NCBI GenBank assembly: GCA_034096865.1
Contig: JAWQFJ010001162.1
Location: forward strand, 106,969-170,968
Source of the DNA: Theodoxus fluviatilis
Taxonomy: Eukaryota > Mollusca > Gastropoda > Cycloneritida > Neritidae
Reading direction: 5' to 3'
Length of the DNA stretch: 64,000 nt
The translations under genes and the position numbers were made by a program. Every line of letters starts with the position of its first letter. Position 1 is the stretch's first letter. The notes beneath the pieces were generated by a model. The model saw only the letters and a program-made list of their open reading frames with translations. It did no database searches and was not told the origin of the DNA. This document shows, in pieces, positions 11,055-21,675 of the stretch.

Positions 11055-11656
11055 CATGCTGAAAAACGTTATTAAAATGATGGCAATTTATCAAAGCTTG
11101 ACAACATCTGCTACAGTTGTTGGGATGAAAGGCTCAGAGACTCTATCTGTGCTAACTCAGTGAACAGTACTACTTTAGCCTATGGTCATCAACATGCACT
11201 CTTTTGTGTGACTCAAGAGTAATTCTTTGTTGCAGGAGGACTGACATTTCACAGCAGTATAGTATGATGCCAGGATGGTGGTTCTCCCTACCCAAGTACT
11301 TTCATTCACTGCAGAATTAGCCGTGACAATAAGTCACACTAAATGCTTCTATCTCAGGGTGTTGTTTAATCCTGAAAACGGCCGTTCATTTACTGTCCAG
11401 TCTGGGAGAGAGTAAAGTTACAGCTCTGTAGATGTCAGAGCAGAATACAACCTCTGGTAAAGGCTCTATAAAAAATACATTCAATAAATACATACATTAA
11501 AGATGCACTTCTCAGGATCAGAAAAAATACATTCCATAAATACATATATTAAATTTAAAGATGAAATTCTCAGGATCAGAAAAAAAACATATTGAATAAA
11601 TAAAAATCATGTCAAAATTTTTATGGTGAAAAAGTTACTATAGTGACCCTGATTAC

Positions 11657-11717
11657 CGAAAACATGTCCAAATGTGTCAATGGCAGTTTTCATTTCTCGA
11701 AGGCCTCTTCTGTCAAA
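11657..11717 (-). CDS. MATH-domain gene B: pre-MATH helical exon
   Basis: 61-nt minus-strand exon with a strong polypyrimidine acceptor (tctactctttcag) and donor TTCG|gtaatc. It encodes FDRRGLREMKTAIDTFGHVF, amphipathic in character. It ends one nt into a codon, which the MATH exon at 9664-9754 completes as Asp, so the two splice in frame. The exon is identical in sequence to its paralogue at 59,447-59,507. In TRAF-like and TRIM-like proteins a coiled coil commonly precedes MATH; this exon could be the end of such a region (inference). Confidence 0.6.
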
Positions 11718-12208
11718 CTGAAAGAGTAGAAAGAGTCATGTGAGTGATAATCTCTGGACCTTGCTAAAATCCCATTTAAGGCATCAAGTATAAACATTAC
11801 GTTAAAATCCTCAGCATACAAGTACAGATGAATGGAGCTGCTAAGGAAGTTCTCTGCTGAGCTTTGTCAGAAAAGGTAACAATAATACAAAATTGAAATA
11901 AATTGTCTAAACATGCGAGAAATTGCCCTGTAGACCTCAGAACTTTTACTTCGTATCAAGTAAATGTAAAAGAATCTTCAAGAGTCAAGCCAACAAACAA
12001 CAAGTTACAGCCCAGTAATCACATCTTCAGAACTTTACTTAAAGAACCATTCAAATGTTAAAACAAAAAAGAGAGAGGAAGAAGAAACAACTGGAGATTT
12101 TCTAAGAAGATTCTGTGGCAACCATGTTTGCAATGCTGACACCATGCAAAATGACATTTTATAGACTTTCCATCTAACATCATATTCTGTTCTTACATTT
12201 GCTATACC

Positions 12209-12210
<2 letters not shown>

Positions 12211-12265
<55 letters not shown>

Positions 12266-12326
12266 TCTCACAAACACACACGCACACACACACTCACACA
12301 CACTCACAAACACACACACACACACT
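12211..12326 (+). repeat. (CA)n microsatellite
   Basis: About 115 bp of CA units with CTCA and AACA interruptions. A shorter counterpart sits at 59,757-59,813. Confidence 0.95.
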
Positions 12327-12464
12327 CTCCAGGATCTTTCTATCTTTTTCTAAAATCCTCAGTTTTGTTTACTCTTTATCTGACATAGTGATGGTTTTCA
12401 AAGTTTCTGACATTTTACAATGTTCAATGCCAAAAAATAAAAAAATATTTGACGTTAATTAAAC

Positions 12465-12550
12465 CTGTAGGAAGTTTTGGAATTTTCAAAGCAAGACAAT
12501 CTCAAGTTTTTGCAGGAGGGGCAAAACAGATATTCAGAGCAAAGTTCAAA
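12465..12550 (-). CDS. Possible Cys-rich upstream exon of gene B
   Basis: Minus-strand 86-nt open segment between a very good acceptor (ggttttgccttacag) and CTACAG|gtttaat. It encodes FELCSEYLFCPSCKNLRLSC plus nine more residues, with spaced Cys residues that could belong to a zinc-binding module. It ends in phase 2 whereas the next known exon starts in phase 0, so another exon must lie between if it is used. The paralogous segment at 59,956-60,041 has TGA in place of a Cys codon, which weakens the case. Confidence 0.35.
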
Positions 12551-12674
12551 CTGTAAGGCAAAACCATTCATTATATTAACCTGCTGAATGAAATATTGAA
12601 TGTTATTACTTCTTGCTTTGAACAGAACAAAAGATGAGACACTGATGATGATTTTTATGGACATGTACTGTAAC

Positions 12675-12800
12675 TCAGAAAACTACTTCATGAAGCAATC
12701 ATCTTGGCATTATAAGAAAATCACACCCATACCTCTATTACTGACATGTACTGTAACTCAGAAAAGTACTTCATGAAGCAATCATCTTGGCATTATAAGA
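12675..12800 (+). repeat. 83-bp satellite, first units of left array
   Basis: About 1.5 copies of the 83-bp monomer that fills 60,160-64,000. The array is interrupted by the HINE at 12,801-13,669 and resumes on the other side. Confidence 0.9.
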
Positions 12801-13669
12801 CAAGAAGGGCAAAGCCCATACGACTCACATGCTTGACCTTGACCTTTATATGACCTTGAACTTCAGGTGACCTTCAAGGTCAAGGTCAAACAACTAAACC
12901 TACCAATGACATCATACACAAAGAAATGCTTTAGACATTTTTCCTACCAAAATACATGTGACCTTGACCCAAGGTCATCCAAGGTCATGCATCACAAAGC
13001 TGTTAATTCAAGACATAGGAAGCACAATGGTGCTTATTGGCACTTTCTACCATGTGATATAGTCACTTTTAGTGGTTCACTACCCCATTTTGGTCACATT
13101 TCATAAGGGTCAAAGTGACCTTGACCTTGATGATATGTGACCAAATGTGTCTCATGATGAAAGTATAACATGTGCCCCACATAATTATTAAGTTTGAAAA
13201 CAGTTATCTTCCATAGTTTCAGGTCAAGGTCACTTCAAAATATGTATACAATCCCAACTTTGAAGAGCTCCTGTGACCTTGACCTTGAAGCAAGGTCAAC
13301 CAAACTGGTATCAAAAGATAGGGCTTGCTTTGACCTATATACCACTTGTAGCTAAGGTCGCCATTCTCAATAACGTGGGAGAAAATTGGGAAAATGTGAA
13401 AAATGACTGTTTTTGAGACCACATTTATGGCTCCTGTGACCTTGACCTTGAAGCAAGGTCAAGTCACTATGTATGTTTTTTGAGGCCTTGTCATCATACA
13501 CCATCATGCCACATTTGGTGTTGATAGACTTAATAGTCTCCGAGAAAAATCCAACGTTTAAGTTTTTTACGGACGGACGCCCGGACGGACGCCCGGACGC
13601 CCGGACGCCCGGACGGACGGACGACACGGCTCAGTACATAGACTCACTTTTGCTTCGCATGTGAGTCAA
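12801..13669 (-). mobile_element. HINE (Helentron-type non-autonomous element), copy H1
   Basis: One of three 835-869-bp copies (others at 33,430 and 40,713) with the same ends: CAAGAAGGGCAAAGCCC on the left and GCATGTGAGTCAA on the right. Read on the minus strand it starts TTGACTCACATGC, has a GTCC-type microsatellite near the 5' end, and ends with the inverted subterminal motif GCATGTGAGTC, a GGGC-TTT-GCCC stem-loop and TTCTTG. Subterminal inverted repeats, a 5' tetranucleotide repeat and a 3' hairpin are the described layout of DINE/HINE elements mobilised by Helentrons. The 83-bp satellite it sits in gives an exact empty site with no target duplication. It has no coding capacity. About 18 perfect AAGGTCA/TGACCTT half-sites are scattered through it. 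Confidence 0.7.
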
Positions 13670-14193
13670 AAATCACACCCATACCTCTATTACTGACATG
13701 TACTGTAACTCAGAAAAGTACTTCATGAAGCAATCATCTTGGCATTATAAGAAAATCACACCCATACCTCTATTACTGACATGTACTGTAACTCAGAAAA
13801 GTACTTCATGAAGCAATCATCTTGGCATTATAAGAAAATCACACCCATACCTCTATTACTGACATGTACTGTAACTCAGAAAAGTACTTCATGAAGCAAT
13901 CATCTTGGCATTATAAGAAAATCACACCCATACCTCTATTACTGACATGTACTGTAACTCAGAAAAGTACTTCATGAAGCAATCATCTTGGCATTATAAG
14001 AAAATCACACCCATACCTCTATTACTGACATGTACTGTAACTCAGAAAAGTACTTCATGAAGCAATCGTCTTGGCATTATAAGAAAATCACACCCATACC
14101 TCTATTACTGACATGTACTGTAACTCAGAAAAGTACTTCATGAAGCAATCATCTTGGCATTATAAGAAAATCACACCCATACCTCTATTACTG
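13670..14193 (+). repeat. 83-bp satellite, left array
   Basis: Just over six near-identical 83-bp monomers, each containing the palindrome CTTCATGAAG. The array ends at 14,193 (CTATTACTG) and about 20 bp later DIRS-like copy B begins. Confidence 0.97.
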
Positions 14194-14515
14194 TATCAGG
14201 CAGGAAAGTAAGTTTAAGAAATTTAAACTAATTTCTATGTTTTCTTGACATACTTACCAGTAGACAACTCATAGGTATATGACCTTTCACCTCGAAAAAA
14301 GATTTGCATAAATCTTCCCCACCCACGTGGCCACCCCATAAGCCAATGAAGTGGCTTCATCCATAGCGTCATAGCCAGTGAAAGGGAGGCAACTCTCACC
14401 ATTTCCCGCGCATGCGCTCAGATACCAGGGATCTGGCCACGTGGCCTCACTTTCGACAACACACCGAGACTGGTGAAGATGCACAAAAAATGGGGAGGAG
14501 GGTGGGAAAAATAAT

Positions 14516-14610
14516 GTTGTCTACTGGTAAGTATGTCAAGAAAACATAGAAATTAGTTTAAATTTCTTAAAGTTTTCTATCCATACTGACCAGTAGACAA
14601 CTCATAGGTA
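14516..14610 (+). repeat. Internal complementary region of copy B
   Basis: 14,516-14,570 is a perfect reverse complement of the left terminus. 14,571-14,610 is by analogy the complement of a right terminus that is missing from the assembly. Confidence 0.8.
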
Positions 14611-14739
14611 TGATTACCCCAGCGGGAGGCGGGTGTGCATCCACGCAACAGAACGGACGACTAATCACCACTCAAAGGCGAACAGCCGAACCCGCCACAA
14701 CCAACTTGTTGACGCCAAAGGTGTCATCCAGACGACGGA

Positions 14740-15190
14740 CGCGAACGTCACGCAGTTAGTGATGCGTGAAAACGCAGTCACTGCGCCAGAACGCCGCCCT
14801 CATGAGATGAGCCAGCGATACATTCTTGGCAAAAGCCACAGAGGTCGCCACTTGCGAATCCCATGAGTCCTGGAAGCACCAACCGAAGGCAGCCGGTTCG
14901 CATTCCTATACGCCTCCGTGATCAAAAGACGAATCCAGGAGGAAATGGAAGTCTTCGATATCCGCCGTGACCAATTTTCAAGGGAAGAAAAAAGCCTACG
15001 TCGGCGAAAACGACGAGACTGAGTCCTGGCCAAGTAAACTTCAGTGCACGGAGCGGACAGTTGACACAATCAGGCTCGTACGGATCGACGATAGAGTAGA
15101 GACTCTTAATCTCAATACTCTGACAGTCGGAAAGAGCACTCTGATTCTTGCAACGAAACTCCGGAACGAAAGAAAAAGGGAGCATCACGC
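14740..15190 (-). pseudogene. Tyrosine recombinase C-terminal fragment of copy B
   Basis: The minus strand encodes FVPEFRCKNQSALSDC, then DCVNCPLRALK, an HxxR box as THGIRK, and the segment ending in CVFTHH. At the position of the nucleophilic Tyr (TAC in copy A, near 1906) copy B has TAA, so the catalytic residue is replaced by a stop. Frameshifts occur near 14,860 and 15,060. The N-terminal half, including the first catalytic Arg, is gone. Confidence 0.7.
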
Positions 15191-15499
15191 GAAGAAAAGC
15201 CAGCGCACCTAGCCAAAGCTAGAGCCAAGAATGGAACCTAACCGGACGGAAACCGGTGGAACCATACATGGCAAGCGCACAAACGGAGAAGGAACAGAAA
15301 TCGAAAAACAAACACCAAGTGCCGTAAGATTTCCGCCAACCCCGATGTTCGTAGACCCCGCCTGAACCGCGATCCGTCGATCGCACAGGCGACCGCCGAG
15401 AATGCAAGGCTGTCCGAAAATGGAAACGCGCGTAACCCCAGCGCGAACATCATCAACGCTCGACCCGTACAGCGACCCTGGTACCACCCAGCCACCGCT

Positions 15500-18450
15500 C
15501 GATCGTGTCTAATTCCCGACCGGGAGGGGCACGATCGAGCGATAGAGCAGGCATCGAGGCAAACTGACGGTGAAAACGATGCACATCCGAAGCGGATATA
15601 CCTCGCTCGAGAGCAATCGTCGGATGCGCCTCTACCACCAGAGAAGCGTCAACATCCGATGTGGCTGGATAGAACGCACCACCCACATCAGACTGGGACG
15701 CGTAGCCGATGCATGAGGAGGGAGAGGGCCGAAACACGACGCCCGGAACCGACCGATGCCCCGTGACCCCGTGTAAGGAAAAACACGGGAGGCGGCAAAG
15801 GACGAGCTCCGGAAGGCAGCCGGTCGGATTGCCATCGCAAACGCCCAGAGTCTGCAGACCCATGGGCGCGACGATCAGAACCCCGTACCGGACAGAGCGA
15901 TCGCGAATCAGAGTCGGACAAATCACGACGGAGATAGAGTCGAGACTCAACGCGCCGCCAACGCAGAGAATCCCGATAAGCACGAACGGGAGAATCCGAG
16001 ACAGAGAGAAGATCGCGATCTGACATGCGATCGACCGATCCCCGTAGACCGGAGATAGTACACTGATCGAAAACGCAAATCAAGCGATCGTCAGGCACGT
16101 ATCGCCAAGGGCGAGAATCTCACGTCACAACAAGTGATCGCTGAGACGCCATTATCCACTGAGCGGGACAGAACGCCCCAAACACAAGGCAGCATGCCGA
16201 TCGAGCCAACGGGGCATAGCCTCCGTGCCATCGAACGCAACGTTCTGCCGGCACCGTGACCGACGCCTGGACGGCACGATGCACGGAACGGGAGAATCAG
16301 AGCCAAAGTGAAGATCGCGAGCTGACATGCGATCGACCGACCCCCGAGGCCTGAGACAGTGTGCTGATCGAAACGCAAACACAAGCGAACGGTAGGCACA
16401 CACCGCCGATGGCGAGAAGCTCGCGGAAAACACGCGATCGCGGAGACGCCAATGACGCAGGCTGATCAACTGTCCGGAAAACCTCGGAGCGATCAATCAG
16501 CACCGCGCGTCCTGGAAAGAGACGCCCATCAACAGCTCGAGCGTGTCGAGCAACCGACAAGGACGAGCACGATCGAGCAATAGATCAGGCAAGCGTCGTG
16601 AAAGCATTCGAGGACGCTGGGCAGACCGCCAAGACCAAACCTCTGCGCGGTCGACAGCAACACCTCGCCGGACGCGCTGATCGTCACGATCCACTGATCG
16701 AGGAACAGAACGCCCGGAAAACCAAGCAGCATGTTGATCGAGCCAACGGGGCATCGCCACCGGGAATCGATCGCAACGCTCTGCCGGTACTGTGACCGAC
16801 GCCTGGACGGCACGACGTACGGAACGGGAGAATCAGAGTCAAAGGGAAGATCGCGATCCGACAAGCGATCTACCGACCCCCTAGACCTGAGACAGAGTGC
16901 AGATCGAAAAGCAAAAGCAAGCGATCGTCAGGCACACACTGCCGAGGGCGAGAAACCCGCGCAAAAACACGTGCTCGCGGAGACGCCAAGGACTGGGGGC
17001 GATCATCAGCACCGCGCGTGCCGTGAATGGACCCCCGCCCAACACCATCTACCGCTCGATCGTGTCGAGACTCCCGATAAGGATGATCACGATCGAGTAA
17101 TAGACCAGGCAATCGTCGTGAAGACAAAAGCGGCCGCTGATCAGACCGCCAAGCCAAAGACTGTGCGCGGTCGATAGCAACGCCACACCGTTCGCGCTGA
17201 TCGCCACGATCGCCAGATCGAGTGACAGAACGCCCGTAAGACAAAGCAGCCTGCTGATCGAACCAACCGGGCAAAGACGCCGTGGAATCGATGGCAACGC
17301 TCTGCCTGTCACGATGTGCGGAACGATCGGCGGATCGTCCGACAGCCAAGGCAGCATGTTGATCGAACCAGACGGGCATATCCTCTGTGCGGTCGATCGC
17401 AACGCATCGCCTATATCTGGACCCTCTCCCAGCACGATCGATTGAACGATCCTCTGATCGCCAGTGACCCAAGGCAGCGTGCTGATGGGATCGTGCGGCC
17501 GAAGCCTCGCGTTGATCGATAGCAACGTCGTGCCGATATCGCGACGCGTGTCGGATAAGATCGATTGGACGACCCGGAGAAGGCCAGGAAACCGAGGCAA
17601 CCTGCGGAGCAGATCGCAAGGTTAGAGCCCCCGTGCGATCGAGAGCCGTGGACGGAAACGATCGGCTGAACGTCCGAACCCAAGGCATCTGATCGCCAGT
17701 GACCCAAGGCAGCGTGCTGATCGAATCGAGCGGCCGAAGCCTCGCTTTGATCGATAGCAACGCTTTGCCGAGATCGCGACTGTGTCGGATATGATCGACT
17801 GGGCGACCATGAGAAGGCCAGGAAGCCGAGGACGGAACGATCGGCTGATCGTCCGAACCAAGGCAGCATGCGGATCGAACCAGACGGGCAGAGCCTCCGT
17901 GCGGTCGATCGCAACACATCGCCCGTATCCCGACCCCTTCCCATCACGATCGATCAAGTGATCATCGGATGGCCAGTAACCCAAGGCAGCGTGCTGAACG
18001 GATCGTGCGGCCGCAGCCTAGCGTTGATCGATAGCGACGCTCTGCCTATATCGCGACGCGTGTCGGATAGGATAGACTGGACGATGAACGGAACGATCGG
18101 CTGATCGTCCGAAAACGAAGGCAGCATGCGGATCGAACCAGACGGGCAGAGCCTCCGTGCGGTCGATCGCAACACATCGCCCGTATCCCGACCCCCTCCC
18201 ATCACGATCGATCAAGTGATCATCGGATCGCCAGTAACCCAAGGCAGCGTGCTGAACGAAACGTGCGGCCGCAGCCTAGCGTCGATCGATAGCAACGTTT
18301 TGCCTATATCACGACGCGTGTCGGATATGATCTACTGGGCGACCATGGGAAGGCCAGGAAACCGAGGCCACATGCGGATCAGATCGCACGGGCAGAGCTC
18401 CCGTGCGATCGATAGCTGCGCCCATCCCACCGAGGGACTCGTCACCGCCG
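15500..18450. repeat. GC-rich CpG-rich degenerate tandem array
   Basis: Related segments of roughly 120-137 bp recur, each with a start like GGCAGCRTG, a middle CGATCGATAGCAACG and an end CGCGACGCGTGTCGG. In the right half two types alternate, giving a higher-order unit of about 258 bp (for example 17,863 and 18,121). In the left half a longer unit of about 537 bp recurs (16,190 and 16,727). GATCG/CGATCG motifs are extremely frequent and CpG is not depleted, unlike the surrounding DNA. Both strands show long open frames because of composition; none looks like a real protein. Confidence 0.75.
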
Positions 18451-19190
18451 CGACTTACCTCCGAAGGAGAAACCGAATGGTGCGAAGCCACACTCTGGGA
18501 AGCTGAAAGAAAGGCAGCCGCAGACAAATTCACCAAACATGCAGCAGCCGCCTGGGGACCCAGAACTGGCTCCGAAAAACTCCGCCGGAGCCAGCCGCCC
18601 TAGACAGAGTGTCCGATAAGGAAGAGATGTCGAGAGAAGGAACTTTTTCCGACACCTCCACCCCCATACACGCTGAGGAAGAGGCCGAACGAGTTAACTC
18701 GAACCCGACCTCGACCTCTTACCTGTTGAAGAGGAAGGAGGAATAGACAAACCACCCTTCCCCTTCGAAACAGAGCCGCGCTCGCGTACCCGCACTTCCT
18801 CCGTACCCTGAAGCGGGTGCGGAAGGCGCGCCGCCATGATGCCAAAATGGCGAACAAAATGGCGGGCGGCCCAGCGTCAAAACGACGCAAGCCGTAGCAA
18901 GAACGCGCACGCAGCACCACACGTTGCAACCAGCGAAACACGCCCACAACGTACCTAGCCGAAGCTAGCAACAACAGACAACAAATATAACTGAACCGAA
19001 CCGTGCCTGAGGCAACCGGCGGGAACAGAATTTGAAGCAAAACGAATTAAACAGAAATTCGAAACAACGGCGAGGGCCGCAGAAGTATGTGTACTTCCCC
19101 ACAGCCAACGTCGCCACGGCCGACAGCAAATCCTAGAAAGTCCGCACACAAGTGAAGACTGGAGGAAAACCAAAGTACATCCATGCACTC
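18450..19190. other. GC-rich right part of copy B, no gene recognised
   Basis: Joins the tandem array to the right terminal repeat. A CCTAGCCGAAGCTAG motif at about 18,954 also occurs with one change near 15,209 on the other side of the array, so the array is flanked by short direct repeats. From about 19,060 the sequence resembles the right untranslated region of copy A (5820-5960). Confidence 0.4.
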
Positions 19191-19258
19191 CAGTCGAAAA
19201 GTCGAAAGTGAGGCCACGTGGCCAGATCCCTGGTATCTGAGCGCATGCGCGGGAAATG

Positions 19259-19276
19259 NNNNNNNNNNNNNNNNNN
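19259..19276. other. Assembly gap (18 N)
   Basis: A run of N. The left side is the right terminal repeat of DIRS-like copy B, cut short; the right side begins inside a LINE reverse transcriptase. The true distance between the two sides is unknown. Confidence 1.
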
Positions 19277-20365
19277 CCGTACTTGGCCATGATCTTCCAC
19301 AGGCCCTCTCTACTAACGGTGTCAAACGCCTTGGTCAGGTCAACATAGGTGGAGAACAAGTCGGAGTTCTGCTCCTGACATTTCTCTTGCAGCTGCCTGG
19401 CAGCGAACACCATGTCGATGGTTCCTCGTTCTTTTCGGAATCCACACTGACTTTCAGGCAGGAGTCCTTGGTCAAGGTGGGCTGTGAGGCGGTTGAGCAG
19501 GATTCTGGCAAGGATCTTTCCTGCGATAGAAAGCAGTGATATGCCTCTATGGTTGTCACAAGCCTGTCTATTTCCTTTTCGCTTATAGAGATGTATAATG
19601 GAGGCATCTTTGAAATCCTGCGGAATCGTCTCTTGCTCCCACGTCAAGAGAAACAGCTGGTGGAGCCTTTCAGTCAGGGCTGTTCCCCCCTCCTTGTAGA
19701 CCTCAGCTGGTATGGCATCTGAACCAGGTGCTTTGCCACTGGAGAGAAGACAAATTGCTTTCTGGGTCTCAAGCAAGGATGGGGGGTCATCCAGTGCTTC
19801 GTTGGTGGGCACTTGTGGGAGACGATTGATGGCTTCTTCGTTGATTGTCGAAGGGCGATTTAGGATGTTGTCGAAATGTTCGGCCCACCTCTCCAAGATC
19901 TTCTCTTTGTCTGTGATGAGTATGTTACCGTCTGCGCTGAGGAGGGGGTTTGATCCTGAGGACGTGGAGCCATACACTTCTTTCAAGGCGTTGTAGAAGT
20001 TCTTATAGTCATGCCTGTCTGCATATCCTTGGATCTCGTCGGCTTTGTTGCTGAGCCAATTGTCCTGCATCTGACGGAGCTTTTGCTGTACAGTTCTGCG
20101 TATGTTGTAGAACGCATCTCTCCTTGCCGTGGACTTGGGGTAATTGAGGCAAGCTTGGTGGAGGTGGTGTTTCTCATCCAGTAACTGCTTGATGTCTTCG
20201 CAGTTCTCATCAAACCAGTCCTTGTGTTTCCTGGTCTGGGGCCCCAGGGTCTCTGTAGCTGTGGTGTAAATCAGCTCTCTGAGTGATGCCCAATTTGCCT
20301 CTACATTCTGGTTGTCCGGAGAGGTGGATTTCAAGCGCTCTTCCAGAGCCATAACAACCGCAACA
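19277..20365 (-). pseudogene. LINE reverse transcriptase fragment, cut by the gap
   Basis: Minus-strand open frame of about 350 codons. It begins with a linker (WFDENCEDIKQLLDEKHHLH) and continues into a non-LTR reverse transcriptase fingers/palm region: SSGKAPGSDAIPAEVYKEGG, CGFRKERGTIDMVFAARQ and the motif A region VDLTKAFDTVSREG. The gap removes everything after ...GLWKIMAKY, including the catalytic YADD box. The endonuclease is missing upstream (5' truncation near 20,365). The frame is otherwise intact, so the insertion is fairly young. This resembles the family annotated in invertebrates as craniofacial-development-protein-2-like RT; the clade cannot be settled here. Confidence 0.85.
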
Positions 20366-20369
20366 AATC

Positions 20370-20882
<513 letters not shown>

Positions 20883-21054
20883 TGAGGCACGACGGCAACC
20901 GAGGAACACGATGGACAGGACGGACAGACCGCACACCCGTTCCTACGCCAGAGCCGCAGCCAGCGACCACACTGCCAGATAGGAAGCAGGCCGAAGCCCA
21001 GCCAACTGCCCCGAGGTCTGTGCCGAGTCTGTCTCTGGTTCCAATTCCTTTTTT

Positions 21055-21675
21055 TTGTTATCATGGAACGTAGATGGATTATGGTCCAAATTTGATGATC
21101 CGGACTTTATCAGTAATTTGGAGAAGTTTTCTTTTGTTTGTCTCTGCGAAACGTTCACCCAGTATTTTGATCCTGCTTTGTGTTTAGCGTCTTTCGATGC
21201 GTACATTGCCCCTGCAAAAAAGTTGTCAGCTCGAGGAAGGCCCTCAGGAGGGGTTCTTTGTTTAGTAAAGAAAAAGCTGCGAAAGTATATTAGCCAAATA
21301 CATTGTTCTTTTGATAACATCGTGGTTTTTAAAATGCAAAGGTCACTGTTCCGTATGGATAAGGATATCTTGGTTTTTTGTACGTATGTACCACCCTCTG
21401 GCTCCCCATACTATGAAACTGCGGACGATTCGAATGGTATACGACTACTAGAGAAATGCGTGCTAGATATCTGTAGTAAGCACGATGATTGTGCACTTTT
21501 GCTGTGTGGAGACTTTAACGCTAGAACAGCGAATTATAACACAATTGACTGTGAAACATTTTTGATGTTAGAACAGATATTCTGGCGGAGACGCGATCTT
21601 CCAGTGACCACGTCGTTAACAAATATGGTCATTCTTTGCTGTCCTTCTGTAATGCCTTTGTTTTGTCCAATTTGA
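21055..21675 (+). pseudogene. LINE X endonuclease domain
   Basis: APE-type endonuclease of the endonuclease/exonuclease/phosphatase fold. It opens with LSWNVDGLWSKF, then CLCETF with the catalytic Glu, and CGDFNART around residue 160. The remaining part (VIDYFIVSRDL) is in the next frame at about 21,740, so a frameshift lies near 21,640. The terminal SDH box reads SPH (SPHMCLEL, about 21,815), losing the Asp that activates the catalytic His. The endonuclease would nick the target DNA to prime reverse transcription. Confidence 0.8.

Larger units (their letters stand above)
9850..11640. other. Intron sequence with microsatellites
   Basis: Contains a (GTT)n run near 9880, CA/TA repeats at 10,095-10,172 and CCAC/CCAT repeats at 11,011-11,054. 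The stretch 11,150-11,480 is highly similar to 59,010-59,320, but the reading frames there are interrupted in one or both copies, and the exons on either side already splice in frame without it. Confidence 0.5.
1..12680. repeat. Left arm of a segmental duplication
   Basis: Large parts of this interval recur in the same order at about 49,050-60,165. Matching blocks are 1-66 plus 888-1342 with 49,050-49,545; 6,190-6,560 with 49,550-49,840; 6,600-8,065 with 50,850-52,415; 9,640-9,780 with 57,780-57,900; and 11,150-12,680 with 59,010-60,165. The arms carry paralogous MATH-domain exons on the minus strand and share old mariner remnants in introns, so the duplication included a gene. The left arm gained a LINE (67-887) and a DIRS-like element (1343-6187) that the right arm lacks. 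Boundaries are by eye; the left end may lie outside the window. Confidence 0.75.
14214..19258 (-). mobile_element. DIRS-like element, copy B, with GC-rich array
   Basis: The left terminus and ICR are those of copy A's family. 14,214-14,268 is repeated as a perfect 55-nt reverse complement at 14,516-14,570, implying recent insertion or strong conservation. The second ICR half (14,571-14,610) predicts a right terminus that is absent. Inside, only the C-terminal part of the tyrosine recombinase remains (14,740-15,190). The Gag/RT space is filled by a GC-rich, CpG-rich tandem array (about 15,500-18,450). The right terminal repeat starts about 19,198 (reverse complement of 14,400-14,457) and is cut by the assembly gap at 19,259. 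A non-autonomous derivative. Confidence 0.7.

Noticed and set aside
11200..11420. Possible exon (VNESTWVGRT...) conserved between 11,220 and 59,060
   Set aside because: Both copies have stops next to it, the donor is lost in one copy, and the exons on either side already splice in frame without it.
12801..13669. A compact TIR DNA transposon (MITE) explanation for the 0.87-kb repeat
   Set aside because: The inverted motif is subterminal on one side only, there is no target duplication, and a 3' hairpin is present; HINE fits better.
15200..18600. Many overlapping frames of 60-350 codons on both strands
   Set aside because: GC-rich repeats lacking A/T-rich stop codons; frames repeat with the monomers and show no domain.
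18955..20352. A single long minus-strand frame running through the N gap
   Set aside because: The gap is artificially read-through; the part beyond it is DIRS terminal sequence, not LINE protein.
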